DNA from: Pseudomonas duriflava
Lineage (GTDB): Bacteria > Pseudomonadota > Gammaproteobacteria > Pseudomonadales > Pseudomonadaceae
Length of the DNA: 64,000 nucleotides
Reading direction: 5' to 3'
Assembly (NCBI RefSeq): GCF_007830155.1
Contig: NZ_VLKY01000010.1
Coordinates: forward strand, 62,001-126,000
Position 1 is the first letter of the stretch. Each line of letters begins with the position of its first letter. The translations under genes were made by a program, and so were the position numbers. The notes below the pieces were generated by a model. The model was not told where the DNA came from, ran no database searches, and saw nothing but the letters and a program-made list of their open reading frames with translations. Below, piece after piece: positions 1 to 9,197 of this stretch.

Positions 1-1
1 T

Positions 2-643
2 CTTCAAGCACTACTTGAGCATTGGCAGACCGCCTACCCTGAAGCCGGACCGCACTATTGGTCGGCACGCTGCTGGACATTGACGATCTGGCAGCCTATT
101 TACCTGAGTATTCTTGGTGTTCACCTCGGAGGTTGTGCTCCTTCCCTGGCTAACATGGGCCAATGTGTTACCAATGGGTTCGTCGCCGGCTTCTGTCTAC
201 CGGATCATTGTCCTCGCGTGGCCAAACAGGACGACCTGATTTGCTTTGCCGGGGAACAATTACGGGATCTGTGTGAGCGTCAGCTAGAAGAAGTCAGCAC
301 CGTACTCAAGATCAGCCCGAAAATGGCCCGGAGGCTACAGGCCGACTATGTTCTGGCTGCCTTGCTGTTCATTCAGAAAAACCAACGGGACCGGGTATCC
401 AACGAGCGTTTGCGTGAACTGGAAGGCCTATGGCTGCATGTGCTGGGGCTGGAAGGCCACAGCGAATTGATCAGCATCACGCTGGACGATGGCTGCGAGC
501 GTCTTGCCTTGGGCCGCAAGGTTTGCTGCCAGCACTTTCGGCGTGCCGATGGTGAGCTGTGCAGCACATGCCCCAAGCTCAAACAGGAAGAACGAATTGC
601 CCGCCTACGCCAGGAGCTGACGCTTGATGCTGCAACTGAATGA
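2..643 (+). CDS. siderophore ferric-iron reductase, FhuF-like, 5' end cut by window
   Basis: The reading frame is open to the left edge, so the start codon lies outside the window; the TTG at 80 is internal, because the upstream codons continue without a stop. The C-terminus carries the cysteine cluster typical of the [2Fe-2S] domain of FhuF-type reductases: KVCCQHFRR, then GELCSTCPK, near residues 182-200 of the visible part. This family reduces ferric iron bound to an imported siderophore in the cytoplasm so that the metal is released. The next gene, an importer ATPase, begins 17 bases before this stop, and permease and binding-protein genes follow, which fits that role. The siderophore type cannot be read from the sequence. 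Confidence 0.8.
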   Translation, partial: LQALLEHWQTAYPEAGPHYWSARCWTLTIWQPIYLSILGVHLGGCAPSLANMGQCVTNGFVAGFCLPDHCPRVAKQDDLICFAGEQLRDLCERQLEEVSTVLKISPKMARRLQADYVLAALLFIQKNQRDRVSNERLRELEGLWLHVLGLEGHSELISITLDDGCERLALGRKVCCQHFRRADGELCSTCPKLKQEERIARLRQELTLDAATE

Positions 644-1394
644 TATCCGCGTGCATCGCGGCGGCCGACTCATCCTGACGCTGGATAATCTACGCCTGGC
701 CGGCAATGAATTAACCGTTATTCTTGGCCACAACGGCTCGGGCAAATCGACCCTGATGAACCTGCTGGCCAGACAGGCCCAGCCGGACAGCGGCCGTATC
801 GAGCTGGATGGCCAGCCTATCGGCACCTTTAGTCAGCGCGACTTTGCACGGCGTATCGCCTTTCTTCCTCAACGCCTGCCTGAAGTAGCCGGACTGACCG
901 TACGGGAGCTGGTTCGCCTGGGACGCTTTCCCTGGCGTGGCCTGCTGGGCCGTTGGCAGCACGACGATCAGACGCTGATCGAACACGCTATGCAGCAGAC
1001 CGATGTAGCCCATTATGCCGATCACTTGACCGACACGCTTTCAGGTGGCGAACGCCAGCGGGCCTGGATTGCCATGCTACTGGCTCAGCAATCACCGTTG
1101 ATCCTGTTAGACGAACCGACGTCGGCTCTGGATCTGTCCCATCAGTACGAGTTGATGGGCCTCCTTCACGAACTCAACAAAAAAACAGGACGCGGTATTG
1201 TGGTCATCCTGCACGACATCAACCTGGCCACCCGCTTTGCCGACCGTATCGTCGCGCTCAAGCGAGGCCGGTTATTCTTCGACGGTACGCCGGAAGCCTT
1301 GCTCTCCAGCCATGTGCTATCGGAGCTTTACGATATCGACATTCAGTTGCTCGACCAGCCGGACGCCCAGCGCAAGATTGCGGTCGTTGCCTAA
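627..1394 (+). CDS. fhuC: ferric-siderophore ABC importer, ATP-binding protein (FhuC/FepC type)
   Basis: A 255-residue cytoplasmic ATPase that powers siderophore uptake across the inner membrane. It has Walker A GHNGSGKST near residue 35, signature LSGGERQR near residue 137, Walker B LILLDEPTSALD near residue 155 and the switch histidine in VVILHDIN. Length and motifs match the FhuC/FepC family. I chose the ATG at 627 over the TTG one codon earlier. The gene overlaps the reductase and ends two bases before the first possible permease start, so it is co-translated. The symbol follows the family; the substrate is inferred from the double-length permease next door. Confidence 0.88.
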   Translation: MLQLNDIRVHRGGRLILTLDNLRLAGNELTVILGHNGSGKSTLMNLLARQAQPDSGRIELDGQPIGTFSQRDFARRIAFLPQRLPEVAGLTVRELVRLGRFPWRGLLGRWQHDDQTLIEHAMQQTDVAHYADHLTDTLSGGERQRAWIAMLLAQQSPLILLDEPTSALDLSHQYELMGLLHELNKKTGRGIVVILHDINLATRFADRIVALKRGRLFFDGTPEALLSSHVLSELYDIDIQLLDQPDAQRKIAVVA

Positions 1395-1396
1395 CC

Positions 1397-3424
1397 ATGC
1401 ACAACAGCCGTACCCAGGCGGGGTTGCCGTCTATGTCCACCCTCGCCATACCCCGTCGATCGCTACGCTATCCGATTACCTTCCTGCTGCTCGTGCTCCT
1501 GGCTATGGGACATGTGCAACTGGGATCCACACTTTCCCTGAGCCAGCAGTGGGCAGCGCTCGTAGGGCCTGCCAGCGATGACTTTTCCATACTGCAGTTT
1601 CAGGATGCTGCCCTGCCACGCGTCGTCATGGCCCTGTTGGTGGGTGCCGGCCTAGGCCTGTCCGGAAGCATTCTGCAACAGCTGACTCAGAACAGGCTGG
1701 TTTCCCCCATGACCATCGGCTCGGCCTCAGGCGCCTGGCTTGGACTGGTGTGCGCTACTCTGCTGGCACCAACCTTTGCCGCTCACCATGGTGAATGGGC
1801 AGCCCTGTTGGGTGCCATGGGGGCTGTGGGGCTTGTTCTGCTGATCGCCGGGCGAGCCGGCATTGCCGGCTTACCCATCGTACTGGCCGGCATGGCCATG
1901 AATCTCCTATTGGGAGCGCTGGCGTCGGGGCTGGTAATGCTTAACGACCAGTACGCTCGCAATCTCTTTTTATGGGGAGCAGGTGATCTGGCACAGATGG
2001 ACTGGCATTGGGTAACGTGGTTACTGCCCAAGCTTGCCATAGGCCTTGCTGTACTCGCCTTCGCCTCCCGCCCACTTACACTGCTACGCCTGGGCAGTGA
2101 AGGTGCACAAGCACGCGGCATGAGCCTGTGGCCCGTTATGCTTGGGCTCTTTGTTGCATCCCTGTGGCTGACCTCCATCTCGATCACGGCGGTCGGCCTG
2201 ATTGGCTTTATCGGCCTGTTAACCCCTAACCTTGCGCGCCTTCTTGGTGCCCGCTCGGCCTTCGATGAGCTGCTCTACAGCACCCTGCTGGGCGCCTTGC
2301 TGCTGCTGGGCACTGACGCTCTGGCAGTTCTGGCCAGTCGGTGGACGATCAACCTTGTTCCCAGCGGGGCTGCGGCTGCACTGATCGGCGCACCGGCGTT
2401 GCTGTGGCTGTCACGTCGGCAGTTGTCTGGCGAGGATCAACGAGGTCTGGTGCTACCCGGCCATGCGGATCGGCGGATCACCCGCTGGGGATGGGCGCTC
2501 ATTATTAGCTGTGTTGTTTGCATTACCTGGCTGACGTTGTGTCTGGCGCCTGGGGCGAGCGGTTGGAAACTTGAATGGCCCTCAGCGTTGATATGGTCAT
2601 TTCGCTGGCCGCGTACCCTAACGGCTGCCTCAGCTGGAATAGGACTGGCCATAGCGGGTGTAATCCTGCAACGGCTATTACGTAACCCACTGGCCAGCCC
2701 TGATATCCTGGGCCTGTCTGCCGGCGCTACGCTCGCCTTATTGATCGGCGCATTTCTGACCGGCGGAGCCATTCAGTCCGCCAGTGCTCCCCTGGCAGCC
2801 TTCATGGGCAGCATGCTCGTTCTGGTCATCCTGCTGCTGTTCGGGCGTCGTCATCAGTACGCACCGGGCATGCTCGCGCTGGTCGGTATTTCGCTCATGG
2901 CACTGCTCGATGCTGCGCTCCAGTTTGCTCTGGCCAAGGGTACGGCCGACTCGTTCGCCATCATGGGCTGGCTGGCTGGCTCGACCTATCGGGTATCCGC
3001 CCAGCAAGCCGTCTGGTTGTGCCTGGGCGTGCTTATACTGGGGAGTATCAGCCTGTTCTTCCATCGTGGCCTGACACTCGCATCGATCGGTGACGGCATT
3101 GCCCTGGGCCGCGGCCTTCCACTGACCCGTTTGCGTATCGTGCTTCTGTTACTGGTCTCGCTGCTGTGTGCTCTGGTCACGAGCGTTATGGGGCCGGTGG
3201 CCTTCCTGGGATTGCTGGCTCCTCACATTGCGGCCATCCTGGGCGCACGCAAGGTACTGCCACAGCTGCTACTGGCGGCAACCCTGGGCAGCGTACTCAT
3301 GCTGACAGCCGACTGGATCGGGCGAGTCATCATTTATCCGCTGCAAATGCCCGTTGGCGTCGTCGCCTCGATACTGTGCGGTACTTACTTCATCATTTTG
3401 CTGGTAAGACAGCGATGCGCCTGA
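1397..3424 (+). CDS. fhuB: ferric-hydroxamate-type ABC importer, double-length permease
   Basis: A very hydrophobic protein of 675 residues made of two FecCD-type permease halves in one chain. Each half has the conserved loop: GLIGFIGLLTPNLARLL in the first (near residues 270-290) and GPVAFLGLLAPHIAAILG in the second (near 600-620). Fused halves are the hallmark of FhuB, while most siderophore permeases are separate proteins of about 330 residues. Translation could start at the ATG at 1397 or at 1433 (663 residues). The second has a G-rich stretch upstream and gives a length close to E. coli FhuB, so the start is uncertain. The frame is open upstream of 1397 but there overlaps the ATPase gene. 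Confidence 0.87.
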   Translation: MHNSRTQAGLPSMSTLAIPRRSLRYPITFLLLVLLAMGHVQLGSTLSLSQQWAALVGPASDDFSILQFQDAALPRVVMALLVGAGLGLSGSILQQLTQNRLVSPMTIGSASGAWLGLVCATLLAPTFAAHHGEWAALLGAMGAVGLVLLIAGRAGIAGLPIVLAGMAMNLLLGALASGLVMLNDQYARNLFLWGAGDLAQMDWHWVTWLLPKLAIGLAVLAFASRPLTLLRLGSEGAQARGMSLWPVMLGLFVASLWLTSISITAVGLIGFIGLLTPNLARLLGARSAFDELLYSTLLGALLLLGTDALAVLASRWTINLVPSGAAAALIGAPALLWLSRRQLSGEDQRGLVLPGHADRRITRWGWALIISCVVCITWLTLCLAPGASGWKLEWPSALIWSFRWPRTLTAASAGIGLAIAGVILQRLLRNPLASPDILGLSAGATLALLIGAFLTGGAIQSASAPLAAFMGSMLVLVILLLFGRRHQYAPGMLALVGISLMALLDAALQFALAKGTADSFAIMGWLAGSTYRVSAQQAVWLCLGVLILGSISLFFHRGLTLASIGDGIALGRGLPLTRLRIVLLLLVSLLCALVTSVMGPVAFLGLLAPHIAAILGARKVLPQLLLAATLGSVLMLTADWIGRVIIYPLQMPVGVVASILCGTYFIILLVRQRCA

Positions 3425-4284
3425 TTTTTACGCTGCTCCTCACGGCATGGGCTCTGCTTATTAACGCAGCCCATGCCGACACCCTGCCAAAGCGGATCGT
3501 TTCCCTGACGTGGGAATCCACTGAAGATCTTCTAGAGCTGGGCATCACACCCTTGGCCGTGGCAGATGCCGACGATTACAAGACCTGGGTGGTACGCCCT
3601 ACCTTGCCGGATAGCGTGCGGAGTGCCGGTAGCCGGGTGGAACCCAACCTGGAATTACTGGCTGAGCTGAAGCCCGACCTCATCCTGATCAACCCGTCAC
3701 TGGAAGGCCTGCGCAGCAAGCTTGAGCGAATCGCCTCTGTGCAATCATTCGATAACTTCCGCCAGGATTACAACAATTACGAAACCGCCCGACGTAACTA
3801 TCTACAGTTGGCCGAGCAGTTTGATCGTAAAGCCCAGGCTGAGCAGCGTCTGGCGGCCATGGATAAGCGCATCCTGGAATTGCGTCAGCAACTGGACTTG
3901 CACTTTCGGGGTCACCCTCCGAAAGTAACGGTGATTCGCTTTGCCTCACCGGCAGTAGCTTACGTTTATGGCGATAACTCCATGCCGCAATATGCCATGG
4001 AGTTGTTGCAACTGCCCCCAGCCTATCCTCTACCTGCAACAGCGTGGGGGATTACTCAGAAACCAATCAGTGAACTGGGCCAGATCAATGAGGGTGTCGT
4101 CCTGCATATCGAGCCTTTTGCTCAAGGCGAGAAATTGTTTTCGACAAGGCTCTGGCAGGTTATGCCCTTTGTACAAAACCGGCACTTTGCTGCTGTCCGC
4201 TCTACCTGGACGTATGGGGGCGTTTTTTCGGTTCAATATCTGGCTGAAGCACTGACCGAGGCGTTGTTGACAATCGAGCCGTAG
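3415..4284 (+). CDS. fhuD: ferric-siderophore periplasmic binding protein (FhuD-like)
   Basis: A 289-residue protein with a clear signal peptide (RLIFTLLLTAWALLINAAHA, cleavage after AHA near residue 20) followed by the start of a class III binding fold, KRIVSLTWESTEDLLELG. It delivers the ferric siderophore to the permease. The long helix joining the two lobes is visible as the charged stretch around residues 120-165. Its ATG lies 10 bases inside the end of fhuB, which places it in the same operon. The assignment to the binding-protein family is firm. The ligand is inferred only from the FhuB-type permease. Confidence 0.82.
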   Translation: MRLIFTLLLTAWALLINAAHADTLPKRIVSLTWESTEDLLELGITPLAVADADDYKTWVVRPTLPDSVRSAGSRVEPNLELLAELKPDLILINPSLEGLRSKLERIASVQSFDNFRQDYNNYETARRNYLQLAEQFDRKAQAEQRLAAMDKRILELRQQLDLHFRGHPPKVTVIRFASPAVAYVYGDNSMPQYAMELLQLPPAYPLPATAWGITQKPISELGQINEGVVLHIEPFAQGEKLFSTRLWQVMPFVQNRHFAAVRSTWTYGGVFSVQYLAEALTEALLTIEP

Positions 4285-4405
4285 GCTCGCATTGCTGATC
4301 CAGTTAGTTGCTAACCCATTCGCCAGTACAAGCAGCAGCCTGCTCTGTCTTGCTGACTACCCTTGTTGTTAGCGCTGAGGTTGTGTGTGTTATTATCTCC
4401 AATAT

Positions 4406-4418
4406 AGGGCTGGTATTA
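4406..4418 (+). repeat. repeated intergenic element, copy 1
   Basis: AGGGCTGGTATTA, the 13-base core also found at 22703-22715 and 51547-51559. The downstream part of the element is only loosely similar here. Confidence 0.5.
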
Positions 4419-4451
4419 TATTGATGACTGCCGTTTGGCTTAACCTTGGTA

Positions 4452-4501
4452 AGGTTCCGTAGGGAAACCAGGCGGCCAAGCCCTGTTTCTCTACGGAACC
4501 T
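4452..4501. terminator. long stem-loop, possible bidirectional terminator
   Basis: Arms 4452-4468 and 4485-4501 pair over 17 positions with one mismatch (a possible G-U pair); a further AGG/CCT pairs inside the 16-base loop. It sits between two converging operons, where a terminator is expected, but neither side has a run of T, so intrinsic termination is not certain. Confidence 0.45.
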
Positions 4502-4571
4502 GCTGAGGATCTTGCCAGGCGAAATCAACGCAACGGACAGCTGGTAGCCCCTCTCTTAGAGGCGAGCCTCA

Positions 4572-5792
4572 TCAGAACAACTCGATCTTCATACCCTCCG
4601 CTTGCACCTCATGGCCTCGCCCCGTTTCCTCAAGGTGCCCCTTGTGCTGAGAGTGAGTCACATAACTGTTCAGATGAACCTGCATATGGGCCTCCAGATC
4701 CGGTAGATCCTTGGGCTGACAGGCGTCCGGCTTGGCCAGACCCGTGCCGTAGGCCTGCATCACATCACCCAGAGTACTGAGCATGTGGCCGCTCTGCTCC
4801 AGCCGCTGGCGGAGCGGATCCTGGAATTGAAGAGAGGCCAGCACATCCTGTACGTCCTGGTTGACCTCGGCGCTGAGCCCTTTGACATTGATGACTACGT
4901 TCGTCAGGCAGTCCGACGCGGCTACCAGATAACCTGCCATGGAGCGAAGCTCTTCCCCGACCTGATCCAGCCCGCTACGGGACAAGAAATCTTCCTGGCG
5001 GTATTGGGCAGCGCGCGACTCGTCCTCGAAACGTGAAGCCAGTGTTTGCACTGTACTGGAGATGGAATTTGCCGCCTCAGCCGTACGGGCGGACAAGTTA
5101 CGCACCTCGGTCGCTACAACCGCAAAACCACGCCCCGACTCCCCTGCCCTGGCGGCCTCGATAGCGGCATTGAGCGCCAGCAGGTTGGTCTGTTTGGCAA
5201 TATCACCAATCAGCTCAATCAGGGGCTTTGTGGCTTTTACATCCTCATACAGGCGGTGCATCCGCTCGATGTCGCTGCTGAGACTTTCCTTGCGCTCTTT
5301 TTCGAAAGCCGCCAGCGTCGCCAAGGTCGTTTCGTTGCGAGCCTGATGACTACTGGCCTGACTGGACAGGTTCTTGGCAAAGTCACAGCCTTCATGAACC
5401 GTCTCGACCAGCTTTTGCCCGGTCGAATGAATATTGTTCAACCGTCCGATGGCTGCCAGAACATGACGCTCTGTCTCAAGGCTTACTTCATTAAGATTGC
5501 GCTGCACGATACGGCTTAGGTTGGGTACAGCCTGTGTAGCAGAGGCGGCCTTCTGCAACAGTTCAGCCTGTCTGGCACCCTGCTGCTCCATAAGCTGCGC
5601 CTCACTGGGTGAAGTCTGGCCCTGGGTCAGCTTCCAGACCATAAGCAAGAGGGGAATAGAGAAAAACACGGCCAGCCCCATACAGGCCAGTGTTGGCAGC
5701 TGCGCCAGCCAAGCCGACCATAAAGGCGAACTGAGGCCCAGTGCAACGATAGCCAGCGGTAATCCGGCCTTCAGGTAGGCTTGGTTGTTCAT
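4572..5792 (-). CDS. small membrane methyl-accepting chemotaxis protein without periplasmic domain
   Basis: A 406-residue chemoreceptor. Two hydrophobic stretches (about residues 8-28 and 33-53) are separated by only a few residues, so there is no periplasmic ligand domain. The rest is cytoplasmic. The signalling tip [18 protein letters not shown] is near residue 205, followed by [20 protein letters not shown]. The C-terminal part contains [14 protein letters not shown], a stretch seen in some soluble-domain receptors. It is the last gene of the chemosensory operon, 9 bases after the CheY-like gene. In V. cholerae cluster I a receptor gene occupies the same place (recalled synteny). Its stimulus must be intracellular or membrane-borne, which is an inference. 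Confidence 0.85.
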   Translation of the reverse strand: MNNQAYLKAGLPLAIVALGLSSPLWSAWLAQLPTLACMGLAVFFSIPLLLMVWKLTQGQTSPSEAQLMEQQGARQAELLQKAASATQAVPNLSRIVQRNLNEVSLETERHVLAAIGRLNNIHSTGQKLVETVHEGCDFAKNLSSQASSHQARNETTLATLAAFEKERKESLSSDIERMHRLYEDVKATKPLIELIGDIAKQTNLLALNAAIEAARAGESGRGFAVVATEVRNLSARTAEAANSISSTVQTLASRFEDESRAAQYRQEDFLSRSGLDQVGEELRSMAGYLVAASDCLTNVVINVKGLSAEVNQDVQDVLASLQFQDPLRQRLEQSGHMLSTLGDVMQAYGTGLAKPDACQPKDLPDLEAHMQVHLNSYVTHSQHKGHLEETGRGHEVQAEGMKIELF

Positions 5793-5801
5793 TTCGATTC
5801 C

Positions 5802-6176
5802 TTAAGCGCCTGGAAGGACTTGCTTGATGACTTTCAGCAGATCAGTTGAGCCGATGGGCTTAACCAGCCAACCGGTAGCGCCATTTTTCTTGGCTTCATC
5901 GCGCTTGCTCTGCTGGCTTTCAGTGGTCAGCGCCAGAATTGGCACGAAACGCATGCCTGGTAGTGCGCGGGCTTTGCCAATCAGCTCCAAGCCGCCCATG
6001 TTCGGCATGTTGATGTCAGTAATGATCAGATCCGGCTTGTAACCGCCCTGCAGCTTGCTCATTGCCTGCACACCATCATTGGCTGCCTCAACTTTGAAGC
6101 CGGACATTTCCAGGCTGCTGCGCAGACTCATCAACATAGTCGCGGAGTCGTCGACAATCATGATGTTCTTGCTCAT
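5802..6176 (-). CDS. CheY-like single-domain response regulator
   Basis: A 124-residue receiver domain with no output domain. It has the acidic pair in MIVDDSATM, the phosphoacceptor aspartate in LIITDINMPNMGG near residue 54, the conserved threonine in LALTTES and the lysine in VKPIGS. I chose the ATG at 6176 because the longer frame adds 22 residues with no family match. It lies between the STAS gene and the terminal receptor and is one of two CheY-like proteins in this operon. It is presumably phosphorylated by the CheA encoded just upstream. Its target is unknown, and no flagellar genes are nearby. Confidence 0.88.
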   Translation of the reverse strand: MSKNIMIVDDSATMLMSLRSSLEMSGFKVEAANDGVQAMSKLQGGYKPDLIITDINMPNMGGLELIGKARALPGMRFVPILALTTESQQSKRDEAKKNGATGWLVKPIGSTDLLKVIKQVLPGA

Positions 6177-6187
6177 TTCACGTTCTC

Positions 6188-6424
6188 CTACGGGTTCATT
6201 GCGGCTTCTAGCCACAATTTTGTATCGGTATTTTTCGGCCAAACTGAAACCGTCGGCTTTAACGCCATGAGCACTTGCAGATTAGCGGTATGCAGATGAT
6301 CAAGATCGCTCAGGTTTACTTTTCCGGAAGGGTTCTTGAGCAGCCACTCCAGCAAGGTTTCAGCCTCTTCAACCGTGACCTGATCGGTCAATACGGCCAC
6401 GCTTTTCTTGAAGGTAATACTCAT
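6188..6424 (-). CDS. small STAS-domain protein of the chemosensory operon
   Basis: A 78-residue protein whose pattern (SVAVLTDQVTVEEAETLLEW, then GKVNLSDLDHLHTANLQVLM) fits a STAS fold of the anti-sigma antagonist type. The segment LSDLDHLHTANLQ corresponds to the region that carries the phosphorylatable serine in SpoIIAA, but here threonine or histidine replaces it, so phospho-switching is unproven. Its ATG overlaps the CheA stop (ATGA), so it is translated with CheA. A small gene in the same place is present in V. cholerae cluster I, as I recall it. The role is not established; an adaptor role in the array is a guess. Confidence 0.65.
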   Translation of the reverse strand: MSITFKKSVAVLTDQVTVEEAETLLEWLLKNPSGKVNLSDLDHLHTANLQVLMALKPTVSVWPKNTDTKLWLEAAMNP

Positions 6425-8829
6425 TCGAACAGCTCCGTAGGATTGAGGATCATCAGGATGGAACCGTCCCCCATGACAGCCGTACCGGAGTAACCGGACA
6501 GCTCGCCAAGAATGCCCACCATGGGTTTTAGGATGATGTCGATCGAGCCGTGGAAGTCGTCAATAATCAGGCCGACCAGTTCGCCACGGCTGCGCAGCAC
6601 CATCAGGGCGTACTCGTCGTCTTCGTTTAGAATCTGCTCCTGCGATACCGCCAGCATCTGGTTCAGGCTTTTGAGCGGGATCGTACGACCACGCAGTTGT
6701 GCCGTAGGCTGATGCTTGATGGTATGGATAGATGCCTTGGGCAGGCGTACGGTTTCCATGACCTGATCCATCGGAATACCAAAGCGCTGGCCACCCGATT
6801 CGATCACCATAACCTGAGTAACCGCCATGCTCAGCGGCAGCGTTAAACTGAGCTGAGTTCCCTTGCCAACCTGACTGGAGAGGCGCATCTGCCCTCCCAC
6901 CTTTTCGATACCCGAGCGCACGACGTCCATGCCGACACCGCGGCCAGACAGATCGGAAATCTGCTCGGCGGTAGAAAAGCCTGGCAGGAACACCAGATTA
7001 ATAAGCTCCTGATCGTTCATCGCCTCCAGAGCCGCATGCTCAACCAAGCCCTTGCTGGCCACCTTGCCCTTGATCCTTTGCGGATCGATACCACGGCCAT
7101 CATCTTCAATCGTGATGACGACGTGATCTGCGTTCTGGTTGGCGCGAATGCGCAACGTGCCGGTTTCCGGCTTGCCCGCCTTGACGCGTTCCTCGGGCAG
7201 CTCCAGCCCATGGTCCATGGAGTTACGGACAATATGCACAAGCGGATCGGCCAGGGCCTCGATCATGGACTTGTCGGCTTCCGTATCCTCTCCTTCCAGG
7301 ACAAGGTTGACCTTTTTTCCCAGCTTGCGCGCGATATCACGTACCAAGCGGGGGAAGCGTTGCAACACAAAGGACACCGGCATCATGCGCACCTGCATGA
7401 TGGCATCCTGCAAGTCCTCTGCGATGCGATTGACTACGGCGTATTGCGCCTTGATCTCACGGGCAAGGTCACGTTGACCGTACTGGTTCTCGGCACGCTC
7501 GGCCAAGTATGGCAGCCCGTTCTTGGCTACGACGATTTCGCCGATCAGGTTCATCAAACGATCAATCTTTTCCTGCTCGATCTTGAGTACCTTGGGCGTA
7601 ACATGGCCTGTATCGTCCTGACGACGGGCCGAAGCGCTTTCCGCTGCAACAGGGACAGCCTCGGATACGCCTTGCATGGCGGCTACAGAGGGTTCGAGCT
7701 GAGCCGATGGCCACTCCCCTGCGATATCACGGGCAAGGCTGCACTCTTCATGAACCTCACCTGCCTCTGATGCACTGGCCTCTAACTCCGCCTGGAGCCA
7801 CGCCATGAGCGGTGTGGAACTCGCCTGGCGGTTGGCTTCATCCAAGGATTGCTGGAAGTATTGAAGAAGCATGTCATGACCAGACAGTGCATTACCCAAG
7901 GTCCGAACAATGGCCGCCTGCTGGCCGCTAAGCCAGGGCTGTGCCAGACAGGCTGACAAGGCCACTTGTTGGGTGCGCACAATATCCATGACCAACGGAT
8001 CGACTGCGCTCAACGCACTCGTTACTACCGGTGAGGACTGTGGCTCCTGAACGATAGCTGCCAGGCTGACGGCCTCCCAGGTCACCTGATCGCTGACGTA
8101 GCGAAAATGCTCAGCCAGTTCCTCTTCACGGGTACTCAAGACCAGTTCGATACGCAGGTTGCACTGATAGGCATCCAGCTCGGCAGTAGGCGCCCACGGC
8201 TGCAACGGGCTAATACGGCGCCAGAGGATAGCCGGCAACTGCCGGACCAGATGCAACGGATCGGTGCCTTGAAAGAAACAATCGCTTGCAGGCTGGTACT
8301 CTACCCGGAAAACACTCAGCCCCTCGCGAAGCATGCCTGCCACGGCCTGACGCACTTCCTCCGGCAAGTCTTCCGTCCAGGCGGGCACTGGGAGAGCCGC
8401 AACGCTCGTGCTTATGGCTGGTGGTGTTTCAGTGGTGCGTTCGCCACTTTCCAGCCAGGCGCGCAAGGCTGTAACCAGCTCACGAGGCGGTGTTTGAAAG
8501 GCTTCGCCGGGCTCACCGTTCTGCTCGACCTCATCAAGAAATACGCTGACATAGTCGGCCATGTTCAACAGCTGGTCGGCCAGCGTCTGACTAAAGCTCA
8601 GCTCGCCATTACGTACGGCATCCATGACGTCTTCGCCGGCATGCAATACCCGGGTTAGCGCTGGAAAGCCGAACAGACCCGAATTGCCTTTGAGCGTATG
8701 TACCAGGCGAAACAGCTCGCCCATGGCGGCGGTATCGCCCGGTGCGCGCTCCATCTCCAGCAGGGTACTGCTGATGGCTTCCAGGCCCTCTCGGCTCTCC
8801 TGGATGAATTGCTGAAGTAATGCGTTCAC
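6421..8829 (-). CDS. cheA: chemotaxis histidine kinase CheA
   Basis: An 802-residue kinase. The N-terminal Hpt domain has the phospho-accepting histidine in LVHTLKGNSG near residue 45. A long middle region (about 120-400) is not clearly a standard P2 domain. The dimerisation domain follows near 420-480, then the ATPase with N box VRNSMDHGLE, G1 DDGRGID and G2 GRGVGMDVV, and finally a CheW-like regulatory domain to the end. The start is a GTG at 8829, with AAGGGTG upstream and the stop of the preceding CheY overlapping it by one base. It relays receptor signals to the CheY and CheB proteins of the same operon. All catalytic motifs are intact. Confidence 0.93.
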   Translation of the reverse strand: MNALLQQFIQESREGLEAISSTLLEMERAPGDTAAMGELFRLVHTLKGNSGLFGFPALTRVLHAGEDVMDAVRNGELSFSQTLADQLLNMADYVSVFLDEVEQNGEPGEAFQTPPRELVTALRAWLESGERTTETPPAISTSVAALPVPAWTEDLPEEVRQAVAGMLREGLSVFRVEYQPASDCFFQGTDPLHLVRQLPAILWRRISPLQPWAPTAELDAYQCNLRIELVLSTREEELAEHFRYVSDQVTWEAVSLAAIVQEPQSSPVVTSALSAVDPLVMDIVRTQQVALSACLAQPWLSGQQAAIVRTLGNALSGHDMLLQYFQQSLDEANRQASSTPLMAWLQAELEASASEAGEVHEECSLARDIAGEWPSAQLEPSVAAMQGVSEAVPVAAESASARRQDDTGHVTPKVLKIEQEKIDRLMNLIGEIVVAKNGLPYLAERAENQYGQRDLAREIKAQYAVVNRIAEDLQDAIMQVRMMPVSFVLQRFPRLVRDIARKLGKKVNLVLEGEDTEADKSMIEALADPLVHIVRNSMDHGLELPEERVKAGKPETGTLRIRANQNADHVVITIEDDGRGIDPQRIKGKVASKGLVEHAALEAMNDQELINLVFLPGFSTAEQISDLSGRGVGMDVVRSGIEKVGGQMRLSSQVGKGTQLSLTLPLSMAVTQVMVIESGGQRFGIPMDQVMETVRLPKASIHTIKHQPTAQLRGRTIPLKSLNQMLAVSQEQILNEDDEYALMVLRSRGELVGLIIDDFHGSIDIILKPMVGILGELSGYSGTAVMGDGSILMILNPTELFE

Positions 8830-9197
8830 TAGGCACCCTTCCCGGTCAGAACATGTACCAGCCGCAGCAGCGCTTCCGGCTTGATCGGTTTGGTTAAGTA
8901 ATAATTGGCCCCGGACTCCCAGGCCTGCTGACGATCATGTTCTCCCGCCTCGGTCGTGATCATGACCGCCGGCGCCTGAGGAATGGCCTGAGCGCGCAGC
9001 TCACGCAAGAAGCTGAAGCCATCCTGCATGGGCATGTTCACATCAACCAGATACAGGTCGTAAGGATTCAACAGGCTCTTTTCCAAGGCCTCGATACCAT
9101 TGACGGCTTCATCAACGTGATAACCGGCCTTTTCCAAGATTTGCCGGTTGAAGAGCCGGATGGTCGCCGCGTCATCGACGATCAGAATGCGTTTCAT
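8829..9197 (-). CDS. CheY-like single-domain response regulator
   Basis: A 122-residue receiver domain. It has the acidic pair in ILIVDDAAT, the aspartate in LYLVDVNMPMQDG near residue 53, the threonine in VMITTEAGE and the lysine in LTKPIKPE. It lies between CheR and CheA with an ATGA overlap to CheR and a one-base overlap to CheA, so it is tightly coupled to both. It differs clearly from the other CheY-like protein at 5802-6176. One of the two may act as the output and the other as a phosphate sink, which is a common arrangement but not visible in the sequence. Confidence 0.88.
   Translation of the reverse strand: MKRILIVDDAATIRLFNRQILEKAGYHVDEAVNGIEALEKSLLNPYDLYLVDVNMPMQDGFSFLRELRAQAIPQAPAVMITTEAGEHDRQQAWESGANYYLTKPIKPEALLRLVHVLTGKGA

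Larger units (their letters stand above)
4285..4571. other. intergenic region between convergent fhu and che operons
   Basis: No credible gene lies here; a 74-codon minus-strand frame has no ribosome binding site or recognisable sequence. The region holds one copy of the repeated element AGGGCTGGTATTA (4406-4418) and the long hairpin at 4452-4501. Confidence 0.6.

Noticed and set aside
953-1396. Upstream extension of the permease frame
   Set aside because: It lies inside the ATPase gene in another frame and has no permease sequence; the permease starts at 1397 or 1433.
3166-3414. Upstream extension of the binding-protein frame
   Set aside because: It overlaps the permease gene, and the signal peptide begins at 3415.
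4304-4528. 74-codon minus-strand frame
   Set aside because: No ribosome binding site, no family match, and it runs through the hairpin and the repeated element.
7036-7770. Long plus-strand frame opposite cheA
   Set aside because: Antisense shadow of a high-GC coding region; the minus strand has all CheA motifs.
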